Assembly (NCBI RefSeq): GCF_010091925.1
Contig: NZ_WVID01000007.1
Coordinates: forward strand, 62,001 to 126,000
From: Nostoc sp. B(2019)
Lineage (GTDB): Bacteria > Cyanobacteriota > Cyanobacteriia > Cyanobacteriales > Nostocaceae
Length of the DNA: 64,000 nucleotides
Direction: 5' to 3'
Shown: piece by piece, positions 55,373-64,000 of the stretch
How positions within the stretch are numbered: position 1 is the stretch's first letter
Layout of the letters: every line of letters begins with the position of its first letter
Position numbers and translations under genes: made by a program
The notes under the pieces: model-generated
Database searches by the model: none
Told to the model about the DNA's origin: nothing
Seen by the model: only the letters and a program-made list of their open reading frames with translations

Positions 55373-56755
55373 TCAAATTGCACGAGAGAAAGTTGTCTCT
55401 TGCAATTTAGTATGGTTATCAAATATCACAGCAATATTTCGTACTAATAATCTGCCAATGTCTGTGATTTGAATGTTGTTTGTTAATAAACTGACTAAGC
55501 CATCTGCTTCTAATGGCTTCAATGCTTCTAGTTCCTTAGAAAAATACTCATCAAAACTAATATGATATTTATTTTCAATATCTTGCTTATAAAGCTGAAA
55601 ATGAGACATGATGCACATGATCGCATCCCGTCTGATCATATCATCTTGAGTCAGCTTGATGCCTTTACTAATTGGTAAAACACCTACTGTCATTGCCTGA
55701 TAATAATCCTTTAATTCTTTGTGGTTTTGGGCATAAGCATCTTCTAGCATACTGATTGAGGTAGCACCAAAACCAAAAAGTTCTGTTTCAGCATGGGTAG
55801 TGTACCCCTGGAAATTGCGCTTGAGAGTACCATTACGTTGAGCGATCGCTAGTTCATCATCAGTTTTGGCAAAATGATCCATACCAATAAATAGATATTG
55901 GTTACTCGTTAGTTCCTCAACTGTCATTTTCAGAATTTCTAACTTTTCTTGTGATACTGGTAAAGCTTCTTGAGGAATATTTTTTTGAGTTGGTTTAAGC
56001 CACGGTACATAAGCAAAATTAAAGACAACAATTCGATCAGGATCTAATTCAATAGTTTTTCTCACCGTCTCCCGAAATGTCTCACGAGTTTGATAGGGTA
56101 GACCATAAATTAAATCTACATTCACACTTTCAAACTTGGCTTCTTTGATCCAACTCATGACATCAAACAACATTTCTTCAGGCTGGACGCGATTCACAGC
56201 AACTTGAACCTGGCGATTAAAATCTTGGATGCCAAAACTAATGCGGTTAAATCCAATCTGTCTGAGAAAGAAAATGTAGTTTCTATCTATATAGCGGGGA
56301 TTAATTTCGATTGAAATCTCTGCTTTTGGATCGATGCTAAAGTAGCGATTGATATTTTTCCACAAAAATTCTACTTGATCACGTTCTAGATAATTTGGAG
56401 TACCACCTCCCCAATGAATCTGAAGCACTTTTCTTTCTGGATCGATTAAGGCTGAGGTGTTCTTGATATCTTGAACTAAATGCTCCACGTAAGGTTTAGC
56501 AATCTTTTTGTTGTTAGAAATTACTGTATTACAACCACAGAAATAGCAAGCACTTTGGCAAAAAGGTATATGAAAATACAAAGAAAGTGGAGATTTACGT
56601 TGATTTGAGGCGGCGATCGCAGCTTTAAAATCGGTTTCAGTAAATGTTTCGTTTAACTCTGTAGCGGGTGGGTAACTGGTGTATCTGGGTGCGCGAGTGT
56701 CATACTTTTGAATCATATCTAAATCAAATTTGACACCAGGTAGTAGAAAAACCAT
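55373..56755 (-). CDS. hemN: Oxygen-independent coproporphyrinogen III oxidase
   Basis: The 460-residue radical SAM enzyme carries out the anaerobic oxidative decarboxylation of coproporphyrinogen III to protoporphyrinogen IX. The iron-sulfur motif is FCQSACYFCGCN (CxxxCxxC) after YFHIPF; QIHWGGGTPNYL, NRISFGIQDF and VNVDLIYGLPYQTRETF follow. The N-terminus FDLDMIQKYDTRAPRYTSYPPA is the HemN form rather than HemW. It is divergent from acsF, with a 434-bp spacer holding two palindromes. In other cyanobacteria hemN is induced when oxygen is low. Confidence 0.95.
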   Translation of the reverse strand: MVFLLPGVKFDLDMIQKYDTRAPRYTSYPPATELNETFTETDFKAAIAASNQRKSPLSLYFHIPFCQSACYFCGCNTVISNNKKIAKPYVEHLVQDIKNTSALIDPERKVLQIHWGGGTPNYLERDQVEFLWKNINRYFSIDPKAEISIEINPRYIDRNYIFFLRQIGFNRISFGIQDFNRQVQVAVNRVQPEEMLFDVMSWIKEAKFESVNVDLIYGLPYQTRETFRETVRKTIELDPDRIVVFNFAYVPWLKPTQKNIPQEALPVSQEKLEILKMTVEELTSNQYLFIGMDHFAKTDDELAIAQRNGTLKRNFQGYTTHAETELFGFGATSISMLEDAYAQNHKELKDYYQAMTVGVLPISKGIKLTQDDMIRRDAIMCIMSHFQLYKQDIENKYHISFDEYFSKELEALKPLEADGLVSLLTNNIQITDIGRLLVRNIAVIFDNHTKLQETTFSRAI

Positions 56756-57189
56756 TGAGTTGCTTCCTTCATGTTCAAGCGCAAGGTTTCTGATCAGTCA
56801 TCGACTCAGGATGCTTGCCAGTTCACAGTCAATGCCAGAGTTAAAAGATTGCTATTCTATGTGTAGATCAGATCTGCATTGCGCCATCCAGCAAGTACCA
56901 CTGCTAATACAGATCTCAGCTATTTTCTTCCCTCTAAAATTATTTAACTATTAATATTTGTATAACTATAAAGTTATTAATATTTCTTTAGATTTCTCTG
57001 CTTTTCACACTGAAGCACATTTCAGATGGGCAGTTACAAAATTGATTATGGGTAAGCATTTCAACTCTCCTGAAATGAGAGACGTTCAGATTATTTCTCA
57101 CAATTTACTTTCAATAATTTAACTGATGTCCACCAATAACTATTTATAGTTATATAACTTTTAAAGAAGAAAATAATCAAAGGATTCTC
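56756..57189. promoter_or_regulatory. Divergent hemN/acsF control region
   Basis: About 430 bp between two tetrapyrrole genes read outward. It contains the palindromes ATAACT-N4-AGTTAT (56,964-56,979) and ATAACTAT-TT-ATAGTTAT (57,136-57,153), the latter 37 bp before the acsF start. AT-rich perfect palindromes of this size are the usual sites of MarR-type regulators; the cyanobacterial low-oxygen activator of these genes, ChlR, is of that family. Binding here is inference. Confidence 0.6.
57136..57153. promoter_or_regulatory. Perfect 18-bp palindrome upstream of acsF
   Basis: ATAACTAT and ATAGTTAT separated by TT, ending 36 bp before the acsF start. Shares ATAACT/AGTTAT with the site at 56,964-56,979. 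Confidence 0.65.
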
Positions 57190-58284
57190 ATGGTTAAGTC
57201 TTTGGAAACTCCCCAACCCGAATTGTTGAAGCCAGGTATAAAAGCGCCTGTTCCAGAAACATTATTAACACCTCGGTTTTACACCACTGACTTTGAGGCT
57301 GTGGCCCAGTTAGATATCTCAGCGCAAGAGATGGAGTTACGAGCAATTGTAGAAGAGTTACGAGCAGATTATAACCGTCATCACTTTGTACGCGATAAAG
57401 AATTTCAGCAGTGTTGGGATCACATTGATGGGGAAACACGCCGCGCTTTCATTGACTTTTTAGAACGCTCTTGTACCTCAGAGTTTTCTGGGTTTCTGCT
57501 GTTTAAAGAGTTGTCGCGCCGACTGAAAAATCGTAACCCCATCCTAGCAGAAGCTTTTAATTTTATGGCACGTGATGAAGCACGCCATGCGGGATTTCTG
57601 AATAAGTCAATGGCAGATTTTAATCTTTCTCTTGACTTGAGTTATTTAACCAAAAATCGCACTTATACCTTCTTTCCGCCAGAGTGGATTATTTACACAG
57701 TCTACCTATCTGAAAAAATTGGCTACTGGCGCTATATTCTGGTATATCGCCATATACAAAAACATCCAGAACACCAAATCTATCCGTTGTTCCGTAAGTT
57801 TGAAAGTTGGTGTCAGGATGAAAATCGGCATGGGGATTTTTTCAAAGCGCTGCTGCTGTCGCAACCTCAACTATGGAACAATTGGAAGGCGCGGTTGTGG
57901 GTGCGTTTCTTCTTGTTGAGTGTATTTGCTACCCATACTTTGACAGTATTTGAACGGGCAACATTTTATCAATCCATTGGGATAGACCCACGCGAATATA
58001 ATACCAGAGTTATTCAAGAGACGAATAACACTGCTGCGCGGGCATTTCCCCTGATTTTGAATACAAATCACCCTGAGTTTTTCCAACGGTTGGAGCAATG
58101 TTCAGAGCTTAATCTCAAACTAGCGGAGATTAATAAGAGCGATGCTTATGGCGGCAAGCTACGCTCACCAATTCTCAAATTCTGCCAAAAATTACCTTTG
58201 ATAGTCTCTATCGTTTGGCATCTTTTGCAGACTTACTTAATTAAACCCGTTGATGCTGAGTCATCCAGAGGAACAGTTCTTTAA
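57190..58284 (+). CDS. acsF: Mg-protoporphyrin IX monomethyl ester aerobic cyclase
   Basis: The 364-residue di-iron enzyme forms the isocyclic ring of chlorophyll using oxygen. Iron-ligand motifs are in SCTSEFSGFLLFKE, MARDEARHAGFLNKS and CQDENRHGDFFKA (Glu-x-x-His types). FYTTDFEAVAQLDI and PEWIIYTVYLSEKIGYWRYI are family segments. Cyanobacteria often have two copies, one induced under low oxygen; linkage to hemN suggests this is the low-oxygen copy, by inference from Synechocystis-type clusters. Start is ATG at 57,190 after an AGGATTC-like site. Confidence 0.94.
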   Translation: MVKSLETPQPELLKPGIKAPVPETLLTPRFYTTDFEAVAQLDISAQEMELRAIVEELRADYNRHHFVRDKEFQQCWDHIDGETRRAFIDFLERSCTSEFSGFLLFKELSRRLKNRNPILAEAFNFMARDEARHAGFLNKSMADFNLSLDLSYLTKNRTYTFFPPEWIIYTVYLSEKIGYWRYILVYRHIQKHPEHQIYPLFRKFESWCQDENRHGDFFKALLLSQPQLWNNWKARLWVRFFLLSVFATHTLTVFERATFYQSIGIDPREYNTRVIQETNNTAARAFPLILNTNHPEFFQRLEQCSELNLKLAEINKSDAYGGKLRSPILKFCQKLPLIVSIVWHLLQTYLIKPVDAESSRGTVL

Positions 58285-58327
58285 CTGGTAGCGGGATACA
58301 CTAGATATCTGCACTGATCATATAAAT

Positions 58328-59296
58328 TTACAAGTCGTCCTTGGGAATCTCTTCACGGAATTCTATAACCAGTTGCATAGTTTCCAAAAATAAATCTCGT
58401 AAATCGCGATTCAGAAAAACGGCTCCTTGTGAACCGAACGAGCGATCAAAAATAGCGACATATCGTTGATTACCATTCACGAATCCTTGCATGAACTTGA
58501 CAAGCGAATAGTTTACTGAGTCGAGGAATTTGGAGTTATTTTCAGGAACCATGCAAGCAATCCCTTCTTGTGAAAGGGGGCGATCAGGAGCGATCGCAAA
58601 AGCATCAGAATTTTTCGCTTTTTGCAACCATCCCTCTAACAGGATACTATCGGATGCGAAAGCATCAATTTTGCCCTGTTGCAAACCAGCAAATCCCTCT
58701 GCCCTAGTTTTCAAGTACACTAGTGTAGCTTTAGGCTGTGCTCGCTTAATTGCCAGTTCATTAGTAGTTTGTGCCAGCACACCAATTCGCTTGTTAATTA
58801 AGGATTCAGGAGAACCCAAATTACTCCCCTTCTTAACCAATAACTGCGTGCCAGTAACACCATAACTGACTGAAAAATCCACTTTTTTATCCCGCTCCCA
58901 TGTGAAGCTGGTAGCGTCGCAAACAATATCAACTTGTCGGTTAACTATTTTGGGAATACGTTCTGCTGGGGTAAGTCCGACTAATTTCAGTTGGATTTTT
59001 TTGCCCAATTCTTTTTCTAACTGTTCTTTGATGAGAGCCAGCATATCCACAGAATAACCAGTCAACTTCCCTTGATTGTCAGAGGAGGCAAACGGAAGCG
59101 CATCTTTACTAGTCCCAGCAGTTAGTATCCCTGTCCGTGCCACTTTTTGCATTACGGTTTCTGCCGCAGCTACATCAGGCATAGATGTAGGAAACATCAG
59201 ACTCAGACAAGCGATCGCAATTGTTTCATACACACTCACCCTTTTCAATGCAGGTAAGCATGGTAGATAATCTCTTGAATTCACAAGTACCCTCAT
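58328..59296 (-). CDS. Amino-acid-type ABC transporter substrate-binding protein
   Basis: The ATG at 59,296 gives a 322-residue protein starting MRVLVNSRDYLPCL with a signal peptide (ETIAIACLSLMFPTSMPDVAAAE, signal-peptidase type I site after AAA). The mature part is a type II periplasmic binding protein of the amino-acid family: ILTAGTSKDALPFASSDNQGKLTGYSVDML, then ADIVCDATSFTWERDKKVDFSVSY (here RQVDIVCD), and LSQEGIACMVPEN. No permease or ATPase lies next to it, so it may serve a distant transporter. The frame upstream of 59,296 is not needed. Confidence 0.82.
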   Translation of the reverse strand: MRVLVNSRDYLPCLPALKRVSVYETIAIACLSLMFPTSMPDVAAAETVMQKVARTGILTAGTSKDALPFASSDNQGKLTGYSVDMLALIKEQLEKELGKKIQLKLVGLTPAERIPKIVNRQVDIVCDATSFTWERDKKVDFSVSYGVTGTQLLVKKGSNLGSPESLINKRIGVLAQTTNELAIKRAQPKATLVYLKTRAEGFAGLQQGKIDAFASDSILLEGWLQKAKNSDAFAIAPDRPLSQEGIACMVPENNSKFLDSVNYSLVKFMQGFVNGNQRYVAIFDRSFGSQGAVFLNRDLRDLFLETMQLVIEFREEIPKDDL

Positions 59297-59604
59297 ATTT
59301 AGTCTTTGATACAAAATTGGTTGGACACCCCTAACCCAAACGTTACCAGAGTGGAATGAACTCAGCAATAATGCATCAAAATACAGCAATTCTCCCTATA
59401 GAGTACAAGCTAATCAAATCCGGTAACGATTCTTTACACTATGCTTTTAAAAAACATCAATTTAATTGATAAACGAGATATTTATATACAGGCTCAACAT
59501 TTGACAGTAATTAATTCTTAAGTATCGGCTATCAGGAATTGGGAAGAGACAACAGAGAGATCTGTTCAATAATTCCCTCTTGTCCTCTTTGTCCTCCTTG
59601 TCCC

Positions 59605-59635
59605 CCCGTTCGCGCAGCGTCTCCGTCAGGAGAAG
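59605..59635. repeat. Dispersed palindromic element, copy of 12,848-12,880
   Basis: CCCGTTCGCGCAGCGTCTCC then GTCAGGAGAAG matches the element in the rbcL-rbcX spacer with changes mainly in two dinucleotides (AT/GC, CT/TC). Confidence 0.75.
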
Positions 59636-59692
59636 TTCTTATGCTTGTCTTTTCGCTACGGCGGGCTGCGCCAACGTCGGTTCGCCTTTGGC

Positions 59693-59721
59693 GTTCCCGC
59701 AGGGTAGCACCCTGCGGGAAC
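59693..59721. repeat. Perfect 12-bp hairpin in repeat cluster
   Basis: GTTCCCGCAGGG and CCCTGCGGGAAC surround TAGCA. It lies after CGCCTTTGGC-type words at the end of the repeat cluster. A related fragment (CCTGCGGGAAGGCGAAGCGCC) is at about 11,890, without the hairpin partner. Confidence 0.75.
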
Positions 59722-59775
59722 TTGCTACAGACTTCTCTCCTTGTCCTCCTAGTCCCTAATCCTCAGTCCCAAATC

Positions 59776-60267
59776 CTAGGACTTTTTCACAGGTTCAACT
59801 TTTGCTTCTACCTTCACCTTCTTCACACCTTGTGTTGCCTTGACCAAGGTTTCAGCTTTTTGGAGTTCTTCTTGGGAAGTAGCTGTGCCTTTAAGGACGA
59901 TCTCACCTTCTTTGTTTTCGACTTCTAACTTATTGCCTGGTAAGCCTTCCTTCAGCTTTTTGCTAACTTCGGTTTTCAAGTCGTCCTCAGCTTTAGTAGC
60001 AGAAGTGGTAGATTTTGTTGCTCCTGTTTTTACTGAATCGATTTTAGCTTTAGTGTCTGTGCTAGCTACTGAAGGAGTCGTTTGTGTTCCTGGAGTTTTG
60101 GCGGTTTTATCTGTAGTTTGAGTTGTTTGAGAAGCCGATTTTGCTGGGACTTGAGCAGCTTCATTAGTAGTACTAGGAGTTTCTGAACCAGTTTTAGGAG
60201 CCTCTTGGCATCCAAAGGTATTAACTACCAAAATGCTACTAACTAGAAACAGAATTAGCTTATTCAT
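59776..60267 (-). CDS. BON-domain lipoprotein
   Basis: The 163-residue protein has a lipoprotein signal, MNKLILFLVSSILVVNTFGC, with the lipobox Cys at residue 20. A Thr/Ser/Ala/Lys-rich low-complexity segment (about 25-95) is followed by one BON domain: DDLKTEVSKKLKEGLPGN, LEVENKEGEIVLKGTATSQEELQKAETLV and GVKKVKVEAKVEP. BON domains bind phospholipid and are found in envelope-stress proteins. It is likely anchored to a membrane from the periplasmic side. Function beyond that is unknown. Confidence 0.85.
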   Translation of the reverse strand: MNKLILFLVSSILVVNTFGCQEAPKTGSETPSTTNEAAQVPAKSASQTTQTTDKTAKTPGTQTTPSVASTDTKAKIDSVKTGATKSTTSATKAEDDLKTEVSKKLKEGLPGNKLEVENKEGEIVLKGTATSQEELQKAETLVKATQGVKKVKVEAKVEPVKKS

Positions 60268-61079
60268 TATCTATCTCCAGATTGAGTAATTGAAGCGATT
60301 AATTGATCTGTGTGTCATCGTGAGGAGCAAATGTTAAAAAACAATTAAATGTGAAATAGCACAAGTGCAAAACTAAGCACTTATTTTAATAAAAATTGAA
60401 GCTTGGACGACTTCTTGAGGCTGAAATGTTGAAGCCAGTTCTTAGAAGTGCCAATTCAATTTTATTGACGGCTAAATCCGAGTAGGGCTTTGCATAAGAA
60501 TTTTGGTTATCTATCGATTTAACGTAGACACCAAACAACTTTTCTAAGGTAAGCTATGCCGCCCCACAGCGGTGACTCGATGTTATCAGATTTGAAGAGA
60601 TTTGGCGATCTCACCTCAAAATTTTATAGCTTTCTTATGGCAACATTTGAGACAAAAATCATGTAAAGGATGTTATCAGTAATTATTTTTATACATAAAA
60701 CTTAAAATCTCAATTAATAAATTAAAAAATGCCTGAAAATTTTATACAATGTATAATTTTTTCTATTCTAAACGTAACGAATTTAATCCGAAACTTTCAA
60801 CTTATATAAAGTTAAAATAATGTCATATTTTTGAATATATTCAATATCTGAATAAACAATACAACAAGAAGATTATTTTATTGAAATGAAAGCGGGGAGA
60901 AACTTTTTTGTCTTTACATTGGGCTTCGTTCCGCTTATCTTCTCTTCTCTACGAGAGGCTGCACAACGAGACACACTCGCGTTTGCTAACGTGGGTGTTG
61001 TAGTGAGACGCCAAAGGCAATCGAGGTTTCCCGACAGCCAGGCAACTAGCATAGGGCATTGGTAGCCCCTTACCATGCT

Positions 61080-61121
61080 CCATGCCCAAAAACCAATGCA
61101 AGAAAGTGGGCATGGTTTTTT
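61080..61121 (+). terminator. Orphan intrinsic terminator upstream of recA
   Basis: CCATGCCC and GGGCATGG form an 8-bp perfect stem around a 20-base loop, followed by TTTTTT. No coding gene on the plus strand ends within 1 kb upstream. Confidence 0.65.
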
Positions 61122-61446
61122 ATTCTAAAGCTTTGAAATCCCTTCAATACCAGACTACAAGCCGTTTATATCTTCCCTTGAACCAATAAAGTCCCTGTCG
61201 ATGATATGCTGATTTGCATTAGCTCACTCCTGATTTAGCTACCACCGCAGCTTACGAGTAAGATTCTACTGAGAGTATTGTTTAGACAATCTTTTGTTTG
61301 AAAATCCTTTGCTTACCCAGCCAAAAGAAGCAATCCCTGAATGCAAGTTGGTATCATTATTCAGGACTATCCAAATCAGCTAGCGATTGGGTAGCGATCG
61401 GGTTACGATCTTGTCACACCCCTTTTTTAAAATGAGAAGTCCTATT

Positions 61447-61481
61447 CCAGAATTTTCTGGCTAAAATAGTATATCTGTTCT
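61447..61481. promoter_or_regulatory. recA control region: palindrome and LexA-box-like site
   Basis: CCAGAATTTTCTGG (61,447-61,460) is a perfect 14-bp palindrome. AGTATATCTGTTCT (61,468-61,481) fits the Anabaena LexA-binding consensus RGTACNNNDGTWCB with one mismatch (T for C at the fifth position). Both lie 65-100 bp before the recA start. LexA control in cyanobacteria is variable, so binding is inferred. Confidence 0.5.
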
Positions 61482-61545
61482 ACTCAAGCTCCGAACCCAA
61501 CAATCAATCCTTAAATCCATAAAATCCATATATTTAGAGGCAAGA

Positions 61546-62619
61546 ATGGCTATTAACACCGATACTTCTGGCAAGCAAAAAGCACTGAATATGGTACTCA
61601 ACCAGATTGAGCGCAGCTTTGGTAAAGGAGCAATCATGCGCCTAGGCGATGCTACCCGGATGCGGGTGGAGACGATTTCCAGTGGGGCGCTCACCCTGGA
61701 TTTAGCATTAGGTGGTGGTTTACCCAAGGGAAGGGTGATTGAGATTTATGGGCCGGAAAGTTCCGGTAAGACGACAGTAGCGCTACACGCACTCGCTGAA
61801 GTACAAAAAAATGGTGGTATTGCTGCCTTTGTTGATGCTGAACACGCTCTTGACCCCACCTATGCTGCGGCCTTGGGTGTAGATATTGACAATTTGCTTA
61901 TTTCCCAACCTGACACGGGCGAATCGGCTTTAGAAATTGTCGATCAGCTTGTTCGCTCCGCCGCAGTTGACATTGTAGTTATTGACTCAGTGGCAGCATT
62001 AGTTCCCCGTGCCGAAATTGAAGGCGATATGGGTGATGTCCACGTCGGACTTCAGGCTAGATTGATGAGCCAAGCTTTGCGTAAGATTACTGGGAATATT
62101 GGTAAATCTGGCTGCACAGTAATTTTTATCAACCAGTTGCGACAAAAGATTGGCGTTACATACGGTAGCCCAGAAACAACAACTGGCGGTAACGCATTGA
62201 AGTTTTACGCTTCGGTACGCTTGGATATTCGCCGGATTCAAACCTTGAAAAAAGGCACTGACGAATTTGGTAATCGGGTCAAAGTTAAAGTTGCTAAAAA
62301 TAAAGTAGCTCCACCTTTCAGGATTGCGGAATTTGACATTATTTTTGGCAAAGGAATTTCTACCTTGGGTTGTATTGTAGACTTGGCAGAAGAAACTGGC
62401 GTGCTTGTCCGCAAGGGAGCTTGGTATAGCTACAACAGCGACAACATTTCCCAAGGTCGAGACAACGCCATCAAGTATCTAGAAGAAAAACCGGAATTTG
62501 CTGAACAAATTAAGCAACTCGTGCGTGAAAAGCTAGACAAAGGAGCTGTTGTTTCTGCTAACTCTGTAACCAAGACTAGCGAAGAAGAGGAAGAAGCCGA
62601 TTTAGAGGAAGAAGAATAA
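61546..62619 (+). CDS. recA: Recombinase RecA
   Basis: The 357-residue protein is full-length RecA. It has the [23 protein letters not shown] start, Walker [13 protein letters not shown] (about 66-77), Walker [15 protein letters not shown], the L1/L2 DNA-binding loops ([44 protein letters not shown]) and a C-terminal acidic tail ([12 protein letters not shown]). It catalyses strand exchange in recombination repair and promotes LexA-type cleavage where present. Start: ATG at 61,546 after AGAGGCAAGA. Stand-alone gene. Confidence 0.98.
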   Translation: MAINTDTSGKQKALNMVLNQIERSFGKGAIMRLGDATRMRVETISSGALTLDLALGGGLPKGRVIEIYGPESSGKTTVALHALAEVQKNGGIAAFVDAEHALDPTYAAALGVDIDNLLISQPDTGESALEIVDQLVRSAAVDIVVIDSVAALVPRAEIEGDMGDVHVGLQARLMSQALRKITGNIGKSGCTVIFINQLRQKIGVTYGSPETTTGGNALKFYASVRLDIRRIQTLKKGTDEFGNRVKVKVAKNKVAPPFRIAEFDIIFGKGISTLGCIVDLAEETGVLVRKGAWYSYNSDNISQGRDNAIKYLEEKPEFAEQIKQLVREKLDKGAVVSANSVTKTSEEEEEADLEEEE

Positions 62620-62718
62620 CAGTAGTGGAAACATTGATGAGCAGCAATGCTGCTCATCACCATGAGTTCAGGATAAAACTGGAGACGCAAAAAACCTAAT
62701 CTACCTCCATACAGTCTG

Positions 62719-63546
62719 TTATTTGGGATTGTATGGTATTTGTCTATTGAAAAAGCGATCTAAAATTTCTGACTTTTGCTCTGTGCTTAAGGTATTATGC
62801 AAATGTTCTAACTTCCCAGACAAGTCAGAGTTTTTGGCAGTAATTAAAGTATCATCTAGATTTTCAGGCAGTGGCTTTTGTCTGTTGCGGGGGTAAGTAG
62901 ATATTTCGACTGGATTGTTACCAATTCGAGGCACAAGCTGCATCAACAATTCCATTGCTACAGTTGGCAAAATGCGGTACGTATGATTTATGAAAAAATT
63001 GAAAGTCATACTGCCTAACTTGATGCGATCGCCATCTTTAAGCTCAAGTGGCTGGTAAGCACGTTCGCCATTCACAAACGAGCCATTGGTACTGTTAAAG
63101 TCAACTAAATAGAAGCCTTGAGTGTCAATATATTGAATAGCAGCGTGGCGACGAGACAGATAACTATCAGCAATGCGGATACCACTACTGCGATCGCGAC
63201 CTATTGTCCAAATTTGCTGTGGCTGTCGTAAAGTTTGCGTCTTATTTTCGCATAAGTTAGTTATTAAATAAACAGCAGTAGTATCCACTACACCATTTAC
63301 ATAACAGGACTTCACCCTTGCCAACGACGGCTGATAAACGTTTTCTAGCTGAAGAATTTCATCCAGAAGGCTGCTATTGTGTTCATACAACTTGAGGAAT
63401 ACCTGATATAAACTTAATCGCCGTTGTATTTCCGTTTGTGCAAAGTCAGCCATTATAGATAAGCCTTGTATTGCCTGATTTCGGTCGTAAATATTTTGTC
63501 TTAGCCTACAATCAGGGATAATTGCTTTTTCATTTTCCGCCGTCAT
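62719..63546 (-). CDS. FHA-domain protein
   Basis: The 275-residue cytoplasmic protein has a central FHA domain (about 115-200): WTIGRDRSSGIRIADSYLSRRHAAI, then DFNSTNGSFVNGERAYQPL and LKDGDRIKLGSMTF, with the conserved Arg, Ser and Asn of phosphothreonine binding. The N-terminal region (residues 1-110) is helical with QRRLSLYQVFLKLYEHNSSLLDEILQLE, and the C-terminus has no recognised domain. FHA proteins act with Ser/Thr kinases such as the kinase-WD40 proteins common in this lineage; no direct partner is nearby. It is convergent with recA. Confidence 0.85.
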   Translation of the reverse strand: MTAENEKAIIPDCRLRQNIYDRNQAIQGLSIMADFAQTEIQRRLSLYQVFLKLYEHNSSLLDEILQLENVYQPSLARVKSCYVNGVVDTTAVYLITNLCENKTQTLRQPQQIWTIGRDRSSGIRIADSYLSRRHAAIQYIDTQGFYLVDFNSTNGSFVNGERAYQPLELKDGDRIKLGSMTFNFFINHTYRILPTVAMELLMQLVPRIGNNPVEISTYPRNRQKPLPENLDDTLITAKNSDLSGKLEHLHNTLSTEQKSEILDRFFNRQIPYNPK

Positions 63547-63820
63547 CTCAAAAGCTGAGATATTTGAGAGCTTGAATTTTTACAACTTTTAAATAAGAGT
63601 TTCCCTGCTATTCGTAGTCACAAGTATCATGCCAAGTTTTTCTGAAAAATTATCGTGACACTTCGTTTTTTATTGTAAATAAATATTTGTTATTTATAAC
63701 AGATGAAAGATATGAAGATTTGATTAAGAACTGATCAATCAACTACGTAGTTTTACTATCTTTCCCAATTTGCCAATATGAGATACTCCCTTGGGATTGA
63801 ACTAATCTAAAAATATCAAA
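63547..63820. other. Spacer between the FHA gene and the pentapeptide-repeat gene
   Basis: About 275 bp, AT-rich, with no gene or clear terminator. It probably holds the FHA promoter on the minus strand. Confidence 0.4.
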
Positions 63821-64000
63821 TCACAACAAACCTCGTTTACCATTGGGGCGCACAGTCATCCAATTCGTTTTTGCTAGTGCCATCTGCTCATCCGAAATTT
63901 TAGCCCCAGTCAGATTAGCACCACACAAATTAGCTCCCCGGAGATTGGCATTGCTCAAATGAGCATGGCTAAGGTCTGCACCTCGCAGATCTGCCCCTTC
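63821..64000 (-). CDS. Pentapeptide-repeat protein (C-terminal 59 residues; runs off the window)
   Basis: Read on the minus strand, the frame gives [20 protein letters not shown], then [22 protein letters not shown] and a short tail ([16 protein letters not shown]) to a TGA at 63,821-63,823. The repeated A(D/N)LxG unit is the pentapeptide repeat, which forms a right-handed beta-helix. The N-terminal part lies beyond position 64,000. Such proteins are abundant in cyanobacteria and their functions are mostly unknown. Confidence 0.85.
   Translation of the reverse strand, partial: EGADLRGADLSHAHLSNANLRGANLCGANLTGAKISDEQMALAKTNWMTVRPNGKRGLL

Larger units (their letters stand above)
59297..59775. 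other. Spacer with dispersed G+C-rich elements before the BON protein gene
   Basis: About 480 bp. The distal part (59,600-59,725) is filled by repeats: the GTTCGC...AGCGTCTCC...AGGAGAAG element and a stem-loop. The rest is AT-rich. No gene is supported; an open frame at 59,539-59,928 overlaps the repeats and the 3' end of the BON protein gene and looks like a shadow. Confidence 0.5.
60268..61545. other. Long spacer upstream of recA
   Basis: About 1.28 kb without a gene I can support. 60,280-60,870 is AT-rich. 60,905-61,060 holds a cluster of dispersed repeat words (CTCTACGAGAGGCTGC; GTAGTGAGACGCCAAAGGC), over which a 67-codon frame runs by chance. At 61,080-61,121 there is a good plus-strand terminator, which would end some unseen transcript, and 61,447-61,481 holds candidate recA control sites. 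A small RNA upstream of the terminator is possible but its promoter is not evident. Confidence 0.5.

Noticed and set aside
60873-61076. 67-codon minus-strand frame before recA
   Set aside because: It lies over dispersed repeat words, which commonly give chance frames.

Overview
The window is chromosomal DNA from a filamentous, very probably heterocyst-forming cyanobacterium of the Nostocales. The evidence is the abundant HIP1 octamer (GCGATCGC) in genes and spacers, form IB Rubisco (rbcL-rbcX-rbcS) with an SSUL-type Rubisco activase, psaK, acsF, an aldehyde-deformylating oxygenase/acyl-ACP reductase pair, and an rnpB gene whose P12 arm is enlarged by short tandem repeats, as described for heterocystous species. 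Genus cannot be fixed from the sequence. No tRNA, rRNA, CRISPR array, prophage or intact insertion sequence was recognised.

Layout. 1-7.2 kb is accessory: a tandem pair of graspetide (microviridin-type) ATP-grasp ligases whose precursor is not in the window, an AAA/STAND-like ATPase, a type I phosphomannose isomerase, a DUF2887 nuclease-like protein, an IS982 remnant and an FMN reductase. 7.2-15 kb is the carbon-fixation block on the minus strand (rca, then rbcLXS), with a decayed AraC regulator fused to a PepSY tail, two Uma2 proteins and an SGNH hydrolase lying between. 15-31 kb holds an exported seven-bladed propeller protein, panB, two Uma2 loci (one a pseudogene), a methyltransferase-HIT fusion, serA, prmA, a y-type thioredoxin, fabG, a WecA/TagO-type transferase, CIRCE-controlled groEL, corA, rnpB and an FTR1 iron permease. 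32-44 kb has RNase III, an oxidoreductase, a sensor kinase, a RibD-like reductase, a GNAT-fold protein, a BrnT/BrnA toxin-antitoxin pair, a kinase-WD40 protein, another Uma2 and a sugar ABC permease. 44.6-50.6 kb is the alkane/lipid cluster ado-aar-accA-SDR-folE, then trpF and psaK. 51-60 kb has a site-2 protease, DUF3891, Mn catalase, a GlsB-like protein, divergent hemN/acsF, a periplasmic binding protein and a BON lipoprotein. The end holds recA, an FHA protein and the 3' end of a pentapeptide-repeat gene.

How the genes work together. rbcL, rbcX, rbcS and rca make, assemble and reactivate Rubisco. ado and aar convert acyl-ACP to alkane, next to accA, which helps supply malonyl-CoA for that acyl-ACP. 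hemN and acsF serve tetrapyrrole synthesis and face each other across a spacer with two AT-rich palindromes that may be a shared low-oxygen switch.

The most interesting signals are: the graspetide ligase pair; the methyltransferase-HIT fusion whose HIT nucleophile position is Ser; the AraC/PepSY deletion scar; two predicted small RNAs (about 47,705-47,790 plus strand; about 52,577-52,699 minus strand), each with promoter and terminator; the hemN/acsF palindromes; a LexA-box-like site before recA; and several dispersed palindromes. All identifications come from reading the sequence and recalled family knowledge; no database search was run.
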